The notes below the pieces were generated by a model, which was not told the origin of the DNA, ran no database searches, and saw only the letters and a program-made list of their open reading frames with translations. A program made the translations under genes and the position numbers. Shown piece after piece: positions 46,721 to 61,335 of a DNA stretch of 64,000 bases. Origin of the DNA: Absidia repens. Its lineage: Eukaryota > Mucoromycota > Mucoromycetes > Mucorales > Cunninghamellaceae. Every line of letters begins with the position of its first letter. The stretch's first letter is position 1. Location of the stretch: the NCBI GenBank assembly GCA_002105175.1, contig MCGE01000029.1, forward strand, positions 186,001 through 250,000. The letters are read 5' to 3'.

Positions 46721-48304
46721 ATGCGTCTTATCGTTCGTCAAGATTATGATGAAGTCTCAGCTTACGCGGGTAAAGTCATACACATCAACGCCTTTGTCTT
46801 TTTATGCAACTTTTACAAGGTAGTCTTTTGTCTTCGCTTTATTTTTGCTAACCAATATGTCTTTGTCTTCCTCCTCCTTCTCTTCTTCTATTATATAGCT
46901 TATTATGTCAAGGAACGTATCCGCCAATTCCAACCTTCCAAAGATCGTTTGTTTGTCATGGGCCTACCAACTGGATCCTCTCCTATAGGTGTGTATCATA
47001 AACTGGTGGATTTTTACAAGTCAGGTGATGTTAGTTTTGAACATGTTGTTACCTTTAATATGGACGAATATGTTGGTCTCCCAAGGTAATACAAAAAGAA
47101 TCAATAGCCATGGTAATGTCAGTAGGGCACGTGTACTAAAAAAAAGGGATTCCATTTCCTTGACAATCCATGTTTTCTTTGTATAGTGATCACCCTCAAT
47201 CATATCATACGTTTATGTGGAATCATCTATTTAAACATGTTAATATCAAAAAGGAAAATGTGCATATACTAAACGGCAATGCTGAAGACTTGGATGAAGA
47301 ATGCCGTAAATTTGAAGCTAAGATCGCTGAATTGGGTGGTATTGAACTCTTTCTAGGGGGATCGGCCCTGATGGTCATATAGCATTCAACGAACCTGGCT
47401 CTTCCCTGACTTCCCGTACACGTGTCAAGACCCTGGCTTATGAAACTATCATTGCAAACGCTCGATTCTTTGACGGTGAAGTCTCCAAGGTTCCTAAACT
47501 GGCATTGACTGTCGGTGTAGCGTAAGTTGAACTGGAATAATAATAAAAATAAAAGATGGCATTTCAAAACGTTAATATGTGGCGTGGCGCTTTTTTATTA
47601 TAGAACGGTGATGGATGCTAGGGAAGTAGTGGTGATCATCACGGGTGCTCACAAGGTAAATCGCAAAAAAAAAAAAAAAAAAAAAAAAAAGATGGCTTGA
47701 GATGAAAATGGAAAATCTGACCAGATTTTTTTTTCCCAATCTCCGTTAGGCCATTGCTTTGGCAAAATGTATTGAGGAAGGTGTCAATCATATGTGGACT
47801 GTATCATGTAAGGGAAAACAAATGAAGGCAAAGGCTTTGAAGGGATGAAATGATCACTGATAGTAATATTTTTGTTAATGCAATAGCGATTCAAATGCAT
47901 CCCAAGGGCTTGATTGTTTGCGATGAGGACGCAACGTTGGAACTTCATATCAAAGTATTACCATAATCAAGTACATATAAAAGTCCTCCATGTGATGTAC
48001 TCACTTATTTTCATTTTTATTTTTAGACTGTCAAATACTTCAAGTCCATCGAACATGTGCATCATTCGATCATTGGCCCCCACAATCTAGGCTTACAAGG
48101 CAATCTTTTACGAAACATGGTGGATACAAACCAAGCAGCTAAGCGACGCCGAAGATTGATGCTCCAAAGTTTATTGAACGATGAAGATGGGACGGGGGTG
48201 GTAATTTATCCTCTTCAGGGGATGATGATTATGATGATGATGGCTATGGAGCTAGTGGGAATAGAGGCAATGGTAGTAGTGGTAGTAAAAAACGAAAGCT
48301 TTGA
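46721..48304 (+). CDS. NAG1: Glucosamine-6-phosphate deaminase, two frameshifts
   Basis: Exons 46721..46769, 46899..47085, 47187..47521, 47604..47655, 47750..47807, 47887..47954 and 48027..48304. Family hallmarks: [65 protein letters not shown] and [13 protein letters not shown]. The enzyme converts glucosamine-6-P to fructose-6-P and ammonia in amino-sugar catabolism. Exon 3 is one base short for its phases: the coding frame breaks at a G5 run (47356-47360), inside the LFLGGIGPDG motif, causing an immediate TAG. A second G5 run (48194-48198) shifts the tail from a plausible Gly/Asp/Ser-rich end finishing KKRKL into an unlikely Met/Val-rich end. Either the assembly undercalls two G6 runs or the gene is decaying. 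End given is for the restored tail frame; as read, it ends at 48317. Confidence 0.88.
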
Positions 48305-48310
48305 AATAAA
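48305..48310 (+). terminator. Poly(A) signal of deaminase gene
   Basis: AATAAA immediately after the predicted TGA at 48302-48304, followed by a long T tract. Confidence 0.55.
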
Positions 48311-48317
48311 ATCTTAG

Positions 48318-48351
<34 letters not shown>

Positions 48352-48510
48352 CACATCTTGGTGTTGGTAGTAGTGATGGTCCCTTCACATTTTTTTTGAA
48401 TTACCGCTATTTTGAACGTCACTTGTTTTTTTTGAAAATCTACCCCTCCAATTTTATTATTTCTTCCCTCTTTCCTTCTCCTCCTCCCTTCTCTTTACAT
48501 TCTACACAAC

Positions 48511-49058
48511 ATGGTTAACCAAGCTATTGTCAACGTAAGTACTAGTTCTATCACTGACTCTTATTGTCTTTTATTTTATTTTTTTACATATATATATATA
48601 TTTGTACTTATTTATCATTTGCTTGCACGATTTCATGGCTTGGGTTTTTATTTTGTTTATTGTGTCTAATATTATTTTCCCCTTTTCTTTTGTCAACCTT
48701 GGATGGCATTATGTAGGTTGGACGATGGTCAGCTCTTGCTTTCGGTCTCGTATACGGCTACACTCACAACATTAGCTTGAACAACCAAGCTGAAGTACAC
48801 CAAAAGGAAGCTGCATACCGTCATCAAGAAGACCTTATTGCTCAAGCTAAGGAAGCTTTCGCTAAGCAAAAGTTGATCAAGGCTCACGCTTCTCCTGCTA
48901 CTGTGGAATTAGGTAAATAAAATAGGAAGTGTTATGGATATGCTATGCAAGGAAATCATGTTTACCAACAATCCCTTTCGTTTCTCGATATAGACTTTGA
49001 AAGCCCTGATTTTGATTTTGAAGCCTATCTCACCAAGGTGGTTGCTGACGAACAATAG
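48511..49058 (+). CDS. TIM11: Mitochondrial ATP synthase subunit e
   Basis: Three exons, 48511..48534, 48717..48912 and 48994..49058, encode 94 residues, the usual size. The N-terminus VNQAIVNVGRWSALAFGLVYGYTH has a single membrane segment with the GxxxG motif (GLVYG) that mediates dimerisation in this family, followed by a charged helix (HQKEAAYRHQEDLIAQAKEA). Subunit e sits in the inner membrane at the F1Fo dimer interface and helps shape cristae. The first intron is long relative to the gene. AATAAA at 49216-49221. Confidence 0.9.
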
Positions 49059-49491
49059 TTATCTAAGCTTTAGTGATAGCTTTATAGATCAAAAATCTTT
49101 ATTATTTTGTAGTTTTTTTGTTTTTTTTTTCCTGTCGCCCCTCAACCTTCTATCATTTATAGTACTATCTCCCTTTATTTGACACCTTATTGTTGTGTTT
49201 ATTGTCTTTTACAGAAATAAAAATTGCATAAAGATTACCTCTCCCACTTTATTAAACGTGTGTTATATGAGTTTGTTCAATTTTGTCTCTCTATTTTATC
49301 TCTATTTTATTGATTTTATTGCTTACTATCTTTTGTCATTGAGAGCTTGTCAATCAAAATCACGTGTGGGTGATTGGGCTTCCGCTCATATTTTATTTTT
49401 CTTGATATTTTTTTGGCTGGTCAACTGGCTTTTTTTTTTTTCCTATTTTTTTTTTTTTTTTTTTTCTGTTAACAATCTATTACAATCTAAC
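49059..49491. promoter_or_regulatory. Intergenic region before FIP1
   Basis: Contains the poly(A) signal of subunit e (49216-49221), CACGTG at 49361-49366, and T tracts (49431-49465) before the FIP1 ATG. Confidence 0.5.
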
Positions 49492-51028
49492 ATGAGTGGA
49501 AACAATCACGCAATGGATGAAGATGAAGTCGATGATTTTTTATACGGATCGGACACCTCAGAAAATAACTATGGCACTACTTCTAAATCGGCAACAAAAA
49601 AAAGTAAGTTGATTCCGTTCATTTCCAAAAACATTCCTACTCACTATGTAAAATATATATATATAGATACTGAAGAAGATGAAGAAATTTACCAACAATA
49701 CAACGAAGACGTGGCGAATCGGTAAGAATAATGCTCAAAATCTTGATGTACACGGATTAACTTTTTATATTATTTATTCAATCGTGTGGTAGTGCCTCTT
49801 CAAAATCGGAGTCTACGATGAAAGAAACCGACGATTCGGTGGAAAAGGAAGACGCCATGGATGAAGATCAACAAGATGAAGAAGACAGTGATGATGTAAG
49901 TATGGGTTATATGAGCGTATTCATGGAGCAAACATACTCACGATTTGTCTTTGAAATATAGGATCTGGATATCATTTTGGAAGCTGATGATGACGATCAT
50001 TCCGTGGACGAACAACAACCTTCAAGGTAAGATAACGTCCCTCCCCCCCTCCTCATCAACACCGTTCATTTTAAAATAACAGGACGCTTCGACTCAATAT
50101 TTTCTTTTTTTCTTTTTTTTATATTAGCCAAAAATCCTTAGATGTATCCAATGAAACCACCAAGACAAACGACGGTTTAGTCAATATCAAACTAGGACAG
50201 CAAGGGAAGGACTCATCACAAAGCAACGATACCACGTCAAAATCAAACACCACAGCGGCAGGGAAAAAGTCATCCGGTGGTGTTGATCTGGACAACGTGG
50301 GTGAATACAATGGTCAGCCGATTACTGATGTGGATCTGGACATATTTGAAGATAAACCATGGCGAAAACCAGGTGCCGACATTACCGATTACTTTAACTT
50401 TGGCTTCAACGAAATGTCATGGAAAGCTTATTGTGCGAAGCAAAAGAATATGAGGGATAAAAAGGTAAGTCACAGTTTATATGACAAATGGCTGTGAAAA
50501 GGAGGAGAGGGGGGGGGAACGCGCTAAGACATACATGTGGTTCATTACATAATACTAACATGATATCATTTATAGGGCACTGGCAAAGACGATATGGCGA
50601 TGCCGGATTTCATGACTGGGATGGGGGAGATGCCTGATTTTATGAAGATGGGAATGATGATGCCAATGATGGACGGTGACATGCCAATGGGAATGATGGA
50701 AGGCGGTGGTATGCCAATGGGAATGATGAACCCAATGATGAATCAAATGATGGGGATGCCACCACCACCACCACCACAATCATCTTCAACCCATCGTCAT
50801 CAACAAATGAATGGACCTATGATGAACGGTCCTCCTATGGGTGGTTCCAATAGAGGTGGTCCTCCTTCCATGGGTGGAGCCCCTCCAATGATGGGTGGCT
50901 CTGGTATGGGAAACTCGTCTTCAAGTCGATCGAGTGGAAACAATACCGAAAGGAGCGGACAAGGAAGTCAAAACTATGGTGGCGCCAGTGGTCATGGACA
51001 CTCTTATAGTCGTGGACAACGGCGTTAG
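49492..51028 (+). CDS. FIP1: Pre-mRNA polyadenylation factor Fip1
   Basis: Six exons, 49492..49603, 49667..49721, 49793..49895, 49962..50026, 50128..50464 and 50576..51028, encode 374 residues. The defining Fip1 motif lies around residues 176-222: [20 protein letters not shown] followed by [19 protein letters not shown]. The N-terminal half is strongly acidic, as in yeast and human Fip1, where it binds poly(A) polymerase. The C-terminal exon is Met/Gly/Pro-rich and ends in a short basic Arg tail. It links poly(A) polymerase to the cleavage and polyadenylation factor. AATAAA at 51106-51111. Confidence 0.95.
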
Positions 51029-52001
51029 TTAGCTTATGTTTTAGAATAGTTCACTTGTGTGTTATTGTTGATGTATATATTATCTGTATTTTTTTTTTTT
51101 TTATCAATAAAAATTGTGGTCTTCATATGATATTTGAAAAGCATGTTTTATTTTACTTGATAGTGTAAATCAGGTGTTCGCTATGAAATCAAGGATGGTA
51201 GAGGGGTCAATGAGATGTGATAGGGCAATTGATTGGTACAAAATGCCACCGCAAAGTTATGATAGTGGGATAACATGGTTACTCTGTGTTGACGATAATT
51301 GAAATTGTTTTATGGATGTGGGTTGTATATATAGATAGGCTAGGGCAAAATAGCTACTGATGGTGATGAGACTATTATTTTCGAACTAAAATTTATCACA
51401 ACGTAAGTATGATACAGAGTATGGTTACAAGAATTGCTTTACACTCTAGCGTCAGTAGTTCGTGGGACAATTAATTCGTTAAAACTACCTTGATTTGTAT
51501 CTACAGTATGATATACTATATCATTTAATTGTATGCAAATCAATCTAGACAGAAAAACTTCGCTGACAAAAACGTTCTACAAAAAACCTAGCAATAAAAA
51601 GATACTGGATGTAGCACTTTTGGCAGGAATTGTCTGTATAATTATACCATATAAAATGAATCTCAACTGTATTTCTGCTGGAATACAGTGATATGGACGC
51701 CTATTCAGTCTTCTTCATCAGGTAGAATATCTGATTAGTATCATGTACACAGATACTCTGCCTATGTCTGTTACTAACGGTCATTAGTATCGTTGCATAG
51801 TACGTTGAAAGATATAGATAGGTTGGCATGCTACTCACCTCAAGTGCAATTTCGCTTGGCAGTTCACATTTTAAAATGCCGCTTTTTTTTTTTTTTTTTT
51901 TTTTTTGGTCAGTCTGTGGACGGACACAAATAGGTTATTTCCAATTTTTTTCCTTTTTGCCTTTCCACTTCCTTTTTTTTCATATTCATTTATCGAAAGC
52001 A
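51029..52001. other. Intergenic region FIP1 / RUD3, nothing recognised
   Basis: Poly(A) signal of FIP1 at 51106-51111, then AT-rich DNA without a gene. Near 51868 TTTTAAAATGCCGC precedes a T run; a similar TTTTTAAAAATGCCGC occurs in repeat copy C near 39018. The last 90 bases are CT-rich leader. Confidence 0.45.
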
Positions 52002-54994
52002 ATGTCCACTGAAGGTAAGCTACTGTTCTGCAATTATCTTCATCCATTTAGTTTGGATTTATCACTTTATGCAAATACTCCAACATGGTCCTCTTTATTA
52101 AACTCACTTATTGTTGTTATTTTATAGTCGACGCACTCCAAGCTCGGCTACAAGCATATGAACATAGAGAAACGCAGTGGAAACAGCAATTGGAAAAGGC
52201 ACAACACGAGCATACTCAATTGCAAAGTTATCAACAGAAACTAACGCAAGCTGGAACTCATCTAAAAGCACTTGCGACTGATAATGCTCGCTTACAACAA
52301 GAACTCAATCAACAAACATCTGCTTCAGGACAAGTCGAGGAACAGCTCAAAAAAGACCGTGATGACTTGGCAGCACAACTAGAGCAACAAAAGAAAAGCA
52401 GCATATCTACCATCGAACATCTACTTCAACAACTCACTTTAGAAACTGATAACGAACACGACGACGACCACTCATCTTCGGCATCCTCCTCCGCTGAAAC
52501 ACCCACATCACCAAAACAACAACTCCCGGATATGTCTGATTTGGAACAAGTACGCCATTATATTGAAACAACTGTTTCCCAGATGAATCTCAAGGTGAAA
52601 GGGAAAGGTATGGCGTTAGAAACTCGGGAGAGAATCACAGCTTATCTCGTTGTTTAACTTGTTATTTCTTCCACTGTTTTACAAATAGATACCACTATTG
52701 CTGCTCTAAAGTCTGATGTTGAACAACTACAATCCAAGCTACAAGGTAAAGATGTGTATATGTATTACAGCCCCACTACAAGATATTCAACAAAGCGACC
52801 TTGTTTTATATATATATATATTCGATAGATATGGAACAGCTCCCTGAAAAAACCCAATCACCAATTCATCCACCGTCGCCCCATACTGATTCTTCACCTA
52901 CAACTGCTGGTGATGGTTTATCTGTCGATTTCTTGGAACAGAATATCAAAGGAATTATCAACGACGCGGATAATTTTTCAGTCGACAGCAGTTCTTTACC
53001 ACCACAATTGATGGCCACCCTTGAACATTTACGGGAACATTTACAAACTCTTGCTGAAACTCGGAAGACCACTCTTCATCAAACTGCCGATGAAATCAAA
53101 GGTATATACCATACACAATGAATGATAGAAGATAGGATGATCATATGGTGGTTGCACTGACTTCTCCTTTTTAATTTATGTTTCTGTGCTCTGATTAGAA
53201 CTCAAGCGACAAATCACCCAACTCCAAATGTCTGTGAATGAATGGTCCGAAGAAAAGGAACAATGGCTAGCGGAAAAGGAAGAATTGGAAAATCAATTGG
53301 CTAACGATCAGGCTATCAAAGATAAGGCAGAAGGCTTCGATGTAATGACGACGGAATACGAACAGCACAAAATTGAATTCACCCGATTACAAACTGAACA
53401 TCAGTCACTTTTAGCGGAATTCACCAGATGTAAAAACCTACTAGAGTCATCATCCCTGGAAACGAAGGAATACACTGAAACACTATCACAAATGCAGGCG
53501 GAACAACAACCGCTTCTGGATAAAGTGGCCGACTTGGAAACAAAACTTATGGAATCAGAATCAGCACGTCAGCAATCCGATGGCCAAGTGGAACGACTTC
53601 AGCAGGAACATCAAGCACTTTTAGACAAGATTGCCCATATCAAGGAAACACTGGCCCCACGATTGGAAGCGGATAAACAACTACGTGTCAAGGTTACCGA
53701 ACTCACCAGCGAACTGGAACAAACCAAGCAAAGTCTCGATGAAATGCGCTCAACCATGGTGGCTCGTGACGATGAAGCTGGTCAGCAATTAGAAAACAAG
53801 GATCGCCATTTACATCAACTGCAGAACCGCTTGGAAAAATTGCAACAGGAACGAGAAGAATTGGAAATGGCCGCCATGGAATTGGACACACGTTGTAGTC
53901 ATTTGGAGCAGAACAATGCCACGCTCACGAACGATTTGGAGATCTGCAAAAAGCAAATGGCGGAGGAACAACAATCCAGCGCATCTGAACGTGCAAACAT
54001 GGAAAACTTGCAATCTGTTCTAGAGGAATTCCAAACTAGTAAGTAATGTAGTGAATCAGAGAAAATGGTGCGCGTGTGTGGGTGTATGAAAGGGGGGGGG
54101 GTCAGAATGGGATCTTCGAGATTTATGGTTATTCACTTTCTCTTGACACACTCTTTTTCTTATAGTCAAAGATGCCGAAATCCGTGCAGCAGTGGAACAT
54201 ATTGAACGTCAATTGGAAGTTGCGAAGAAATCATGGACCGAATACCAAGAAAGGGCTCGTTTGGCAGAGGTAAGTGCTGAGATCCGGAAGTTCAAAATGT
54301 GTCGAACTAATGGAATTGTTTATCATAGTCATCGTTGGAACAATATCAGCATGATGTGGCGAAAACCCCTCAATATGAACGTGAAATCAAGGAAAAGAAT
54401 CTTTTGATTGGAAAATTGCGACATGAAGGTAATAATATTAATTAAAGGCGATTGATGCGTGATAGTGGGCATTTTTTGGTACTTATTCTCTTTTATATTA
54501 TGTCAGCTATTATATTGAATGAGCATCTAGTAGAGGCCATGCGACGATTGAAAGAAGAATCCAATGAAAGCAATGTTGACCGGCAGTTGATCACGAATTT
54601 AGTGGTAGGCTTTTTGATGGCACCGCGTGGCGATAGAAAGCGTTTCGACATTTTGACGATCATCGCCAACGTACTACAAATGACAGATGAACAAAAGGAA
54701 CAAGTGGGATTGATTCGCATGAAAAACAATGGTAACGGACAACGCTCAAATAACTCTTCTCCATCTGGTACCGGCTGGCAGAGCCCTCGTCAACAACAAG
54801 AAATGGAACCAAAAGAGGTAAAAGAAAAGAAAAAGACACGAAATAGTTGATGATGGACTGATCTTAATTTTTTAATTTTCTAATAGTCTTTTACCGATGC
54901 ATGGATTTCATTCTTACTCAAAGAATCAAGCAAACGAAAACCTAGTGCTTCGTCACCTACCTCTTCGCCTCACTCGGACCAAGTCGATATCTAG
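52002..54994 (+). CDS. RUD3: Golgin with GRAB domain, Rud3 (GMAP-210 type)
   Basis: Nine exons, 52002..52014, 52128..52607, 52689..52745, 52829..53101, 53199..54038, 54166..54269, 54329..54428, 54507..54817 and 54887..54994, encode 761 residues. Long coiled coils fill residues 5-620. Residues about 623-691 form the GRIP-related Arf-binding (GRAB) domain: LNEHLVEAMRRLKEESNESN, VDRQLITNLVVGFLMAPRGD, then RKRFDILTIIANVLQMTDEQ. Rud3 binds Arf1 at the cis-Golgi and tethers vesicles. A Ser/Pro-rich tail follows, with a short SFTDAWISFLL segment in the last exon. The GRAB identification is by pattern and is strong. AATAAA at 55039-55044. Confidence 0.9.
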
Positions 54995-55236
54995 TTTAGT
55001 TTTAGTTTAGCTTATTCTTATTGTATTATACATTTATTAATAAAATAGAAAAGAAAAATACATGTCATTGCTCCTGTTGTTGTCTTGTTTTATTATTTGT
55101 CTTCTTCAGACTTATCTCATTTATCACGCATGTCAGATTTAGAATTTAATCGGGAGTTGAAATGTTGACCGTGACTGAATTTAAGAACGAGGTAAACGGC
55201 AAATTGCCACTTTTTTTTTTTTTGTCAACTTTATAA

Positions 55237-58073
<2,837 letters not shown>

Positions 58074-58276
58074 TCTAGTTTAGTTTAGCGTATTTATTAG
58101 TGATAGTTTTTTTTATTTTTTTGATATACAATTAATAAAGTTTGAATCTTGGTATCTCTCCTTGTTTTATATATATACATTTATCAAATTACGTGTTTGT
58201 GTTAGGAGATTGGTTGGGGGTAGTTAATTTTGTTAATTGGACACGGATTCAGGGGTGGATCAATGACCGGTTGAGG

Positions 58277-58285
58277 TATAAAAAA
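58277..58285 (+). promoter_or_regulatory. TATA box of small secreted protein gene
   Basis: TATAAAAAA lies 88 bases before the ATG at 58365, in the 291-base gap after CEF1. Few other genes here show so clear a TATA element at such spacing. Confidence 0.6.
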
Positions 58286-58364
58286 GACGACTTTCATTAT
58301 GATTGTTTACATTTTCCTTCTTTTGTTATCATCTCTATTCCAACTGTTTGAACAATTTTCAAAA

Positions 58365-58613
58365 ATGATGTGTCGTCGCCAGATCTTGATTTTATGCACA
58401 GCAGTCTTTCTGTTTGTGATCACGACAGAAGCAGCCAATTGTTTTTGTAAAAAGATAGACACCCAATTTACCGAAGATTGTTGTCAAGGTTGCCACGGCG
58501 ACTTGCGAGAGAACGGAGATACGCATTGTCATTTTGATGAGTATTCCTTCCTCTCTGATTTTAATCGGTGCTGTGATAGCTATGGTGGCATGGCAAGATG
58601 TACGATTGGATAA
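58365..58613 (+). CDS. Small secreted cysteine-rich protein
   Basis: Single-exon 82-residue frame. MMCRRQILILCTAVFLFVIT followed by TEAA is a textbook signal peptide with likely cleavage after TEA. The mature part of about 58 residues has nine Cys in the order CFC, DCC, QGC, HC, RCC, RC, with the intervening sequence rich in Asp/His/Gly. This is the style of small secreted fungal proteins (effector-like or cell-surface). I do not recognise the family and assign no activity. The odd number of mature Cys suggests a free thiol or a dimer. Own TATA box at 58277. A second ATG at 58368 would only remove one residue. Confidence 0.8.
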   Translation: MMCRRQILILCTAVFLFVITTEAANCFCKKIDTQFTEDCCQGCHGDLRENGDTHCHFDEYSFLSDFNRCCDSYGGMARCTIG

Positions 58614-58825
58614 CCTGGACTGTCTGCTGATCTTCGTTTTTCTTTCCAATGGCGGCGATTGTGGGAATTCAATTTCAGTTTCTCTATTTTAAAAAATTAA
58701 TTGTATCTCTTCCCCCCACCCCCTTTTTTTTTCCAACTACCACTTTTTATTTTATTTTATTTTATTTTTACAATATATTCTTCCTTCCCCCACCCCACCC
58801 TCTCTCTATACGCATTTTACACCAC

Positions 58826-59770
58826 ATGACTAGATCCGTCTTACCATTAGAACTTCTTTACCATATTGTTGATCAAGTTTTGGAATCTGAATTACAACAT
58901 TATGAACTTGTATCAGCTCCTTCTACGTTATCGACAACCTACCAGCTTGTGGTGACACATCGTGCATTTCAGGCGTACTTACAACAACAAGACAGGTTCC
59001 ATCGCCTTCGGCTTTGGCGGTTACTTAACAGGATTTCACGGCAATTCGAACCAGTACAAGTGGCGGTCGGCACCATGGATTCATTTACGGTCCTTTCACT
59101 TGATATGTCGGCGGAAAAAATCACCAACTTACCTCATACGGCTACTGCTCAGCCAGGGTCTCCCTCCACGGAAACGTTTTTGGTATTACGTGAATCCTCA
59201 GCAAGTATACGATCCTATAGGGCATATGACGATCACCTTATATACGTTCATACGACAAATCGAAGAAGAGGGCGTGATGGAAAAACGGCAACACAGACGG
59301 CGTCAATAGCAATGTCTGTTAGAGACGAATCCAGCAAAAGACATAGGAAAGGGAAAAGCAAGTACAGAAACCATGATCCAAACGACGCTCTCTACCATTC
59401 TTCTCTACGTGTGAATGATACTGATGATGAGAATGATATTGGTGGCGCCAACAACAACAACGACGACGACGACAGCAGCCTTCCTTCCAGTGGAACATTG
59501 GCATTATTCCCTTTATCCAGTTTTGTATCACACATTCAGTTATACGCCTTACACCATGATGCTTCTGTATGGCTTTGGAAAAAATCGGCTCGCTTTTTCC
59601 GAGGCCCCAATTTGGATCTACTTTTGCAGCAACAATTTCGGTATATTCTGGATACCCCTCGACATGCTTTGATTGCCTGGGATCGACCATCACAAGGCAA
59701 CTTTCGGTTTACTGACAACGTCTTGAATAGTAATGTCGAACTCTTCAGCAAACTCCTTACCTCATTTTAG
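58826..59770 (+). CDS. F-box-like protein
   Basis: Single-exon protein of 314 residues from the ATG at 58826; the open frame extends upstream to 58649 but that part is pyrimidine-rich leader. The N-terminus SVLPLELLYHIVDQVLESEL has the Leu-Pro-x-Glu-Leu-Leu pattern of fungal F-box motifs. The following ~70 residues (TTYQLVVTHRAFQAYLQQQD) are helical. A basic and then Asn/Asp-rich linker precedes a C-terminal segment with several Trp/Phe. F-box proteins recruit substrates to SCF ubiquitin ligases; the match is short, so this is tentative. AATAAA at 59965-59970. Confidence 0.65.
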   Translation: MTRSVLPLELLYHIVDQVLESELQHYELVSAPSTLSTTYQLVVTHRAFQAYLQQQDRFHRLRLWRLLNRISRQFEPVQVAVGTMDSFTVLSLDMSAEKITNLPHTATAQPGSPSTETFLVLRESSASIRSYRAYDDHLIYVHTTNRRRGRDGKTATQTASIAMSVRDESSKRHRKGKSKYRNHDPNDALYHSSLRVNDTDDENDIGGANNNNDDDDSSLPSSGTLALFPLSSFVSHIQLYALHHDASVWLWKKSARFFRGPNLDLLLQQQFRYILDTPRHALIAWDRPSQGNFRFTDNVLNSNVELFSKLLTSF

Positions 59771-59829
59771 TTATTTTTTATTCTCTTGTATATCTCCCGC
59801 ATTTGTACTTTTAGTTTAGCAACCCCTTC

Positions 59830-59833
<4 letters not shown>

Positions 59834-59869
<36 letters not shown>
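59834..59869. repeat. (TA)n microsatellite
   Basis: About eighteen TA units just after the F-box-like gene. Confidence 0.95.
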
Positions 59870-59872
<3 letters not shown>

Positions 59873-60249
59873 CATGTGTGTTTCCTTTCTCCAATTCCAA
59901 ATTCCCATCCCCCCCCCACTCTATTGGTTTTTATCACTTGCCCATTTCATTTTTTAAAATGATCAATAAAATTTTCTTTTCTACATTTTGTTATCGTTTT
60001 ATGTATGTTTGGTTAGAAAAACTTCAAATGATTTGATGTATGCTATGTCTTTAGTTATTTATGCCGGATCACATAATTCGGACAGAATCATGTTTTACCG
60101 TATAGAGTTGATGTTTTGTCATATTCTTCTTTAGCTTGGGCAGTGTTTGTTTTCCCTTTCTAGTGATTGTTTTGTATATTTTAATAAAAAGAGAATGACC
60201 TTACTCAACTCAACGTGTCACTACTATTGCGCCAGATTCAAGCTACCAG

Positions 60250-60283
<34 letters not shown>

Positions 60284-60589
60284 TGGGTGCGAATGTGTGT
60301 ATCGAAAAAATAAGATAGGTATGGGGAGCGTCTTGCCACCCAACCGACTTCTGTTTGAGTTTTGACAGTTTTTTTACATTATATCGATACACAATGAAAA
60401 TAATGAAATGAAGATACACATTATATATCCAGTCTGTGTATAGTCTAGTGAGGGTTATAATATTTTTTAGAGAGGTGACGATACAGTTTAGGTTGCTTAA
60501 TATGTATAGTAGGTGAGGAATACAGCAATGTTTCACACCAGTCGCTGTGTCTCAATCGAGGGGCAACATAGTTTTAGTAGACATATTTA

Positions 60590-61171
60590 TCACAGTAGCT
60601 GTTTTGCTCATTATATAATGGGTCAGACGCTGTGCAATAAAAAGGATATATTTTATTTGAAGGAGTAAGGTACATACTAAACTAAGACGGGCTCATTGTA
60701 ACAAAGAATCTAAAGGTGGTAGGATGAGTGAAATGATTAGAGATTCTGCGTGGCACTCAACACAAAACCAGTAATAATATAAAGGAACTATTGTTAAATG
60801 GGAGCCAATAGACTGTTCTGTACAAGGCGTGAGAGTGACGAAAGGGACATCTGTTATTGAAGTATAACAGCGGTTCAACACTAATCAAAAGAGATGCTGG
60901 CAAAAAGGAATCTATTCACACAAGAAGTGAAAGAGAATAATGGGACATTTTTAATTGAATCAAGTAAAAAGAGACATGTTTTATTGAGTTGTAGCTACAA
61001 ACTATGAACAAGCTAATACTAAACTAAGCTAATGGAGGGTTCAAAAAGCCAACCAGGGTTCTAAATCCTGAATCCAAAATGAAAGGGTTTCCCCATGCAT
61101 CTTGTTAATCCCTATTCTGAAACCCTTTCTAAACTAGTCCTGACACTAATCTAGATCGAAAAAAATTGAAT

Positions 61172-61207
<36 letters not shown>

Positions 61208-61335
61208 AAGAAAGAGAGAAGGAAAAAAAAGTAACTTGGGAGTAAATAAGCATTCACGTGGGCGGGATTTGAAATATTTTTTTGCCGTTAATCCGCTGCC
61301 TAATACTGATGCACTACCATTATCATTGCAAAAAA
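60590..61335 (-). repeat. Dispersed composite repeat, copy D
   Basis: Best-preserved copy: three subunits (motifs near 60650, 60858 and 60978), the 29-base core at 61072-61100 identical to copies A and B, a shared TTTCTAAACTAGTCCTGACA block (61126-61145), an A31 tract (61175-61205), CACGTG at 61256-61261, and the tRNA-like head at 61264-61325. Confidence 0.78.
61264..61325 (-). promoter_or_regulatory. tRNA-like Pol III A and B boxes in repeat copy D
   Basis: On the minus strand TGATAATGGTAGTGC (rc of 61311-61325) is close to a tRNA A box and D arm, and TTTCAAATCCCGCC (rc of 61261-61274) is a near-perfect B box, with the two about 50 bases apart. The rest does not fold as a tRNA cloverleaf, which fits a SINE head. 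Confidence 0.65.

Noticed and set aside
58649..58825. Upstream extension of the F-box-like frame
   Set aside because: Encoded by T/C-rich leader sequence with Phe/Pro runs; the first sensible ATG is 58826, directly before the conserved motif.
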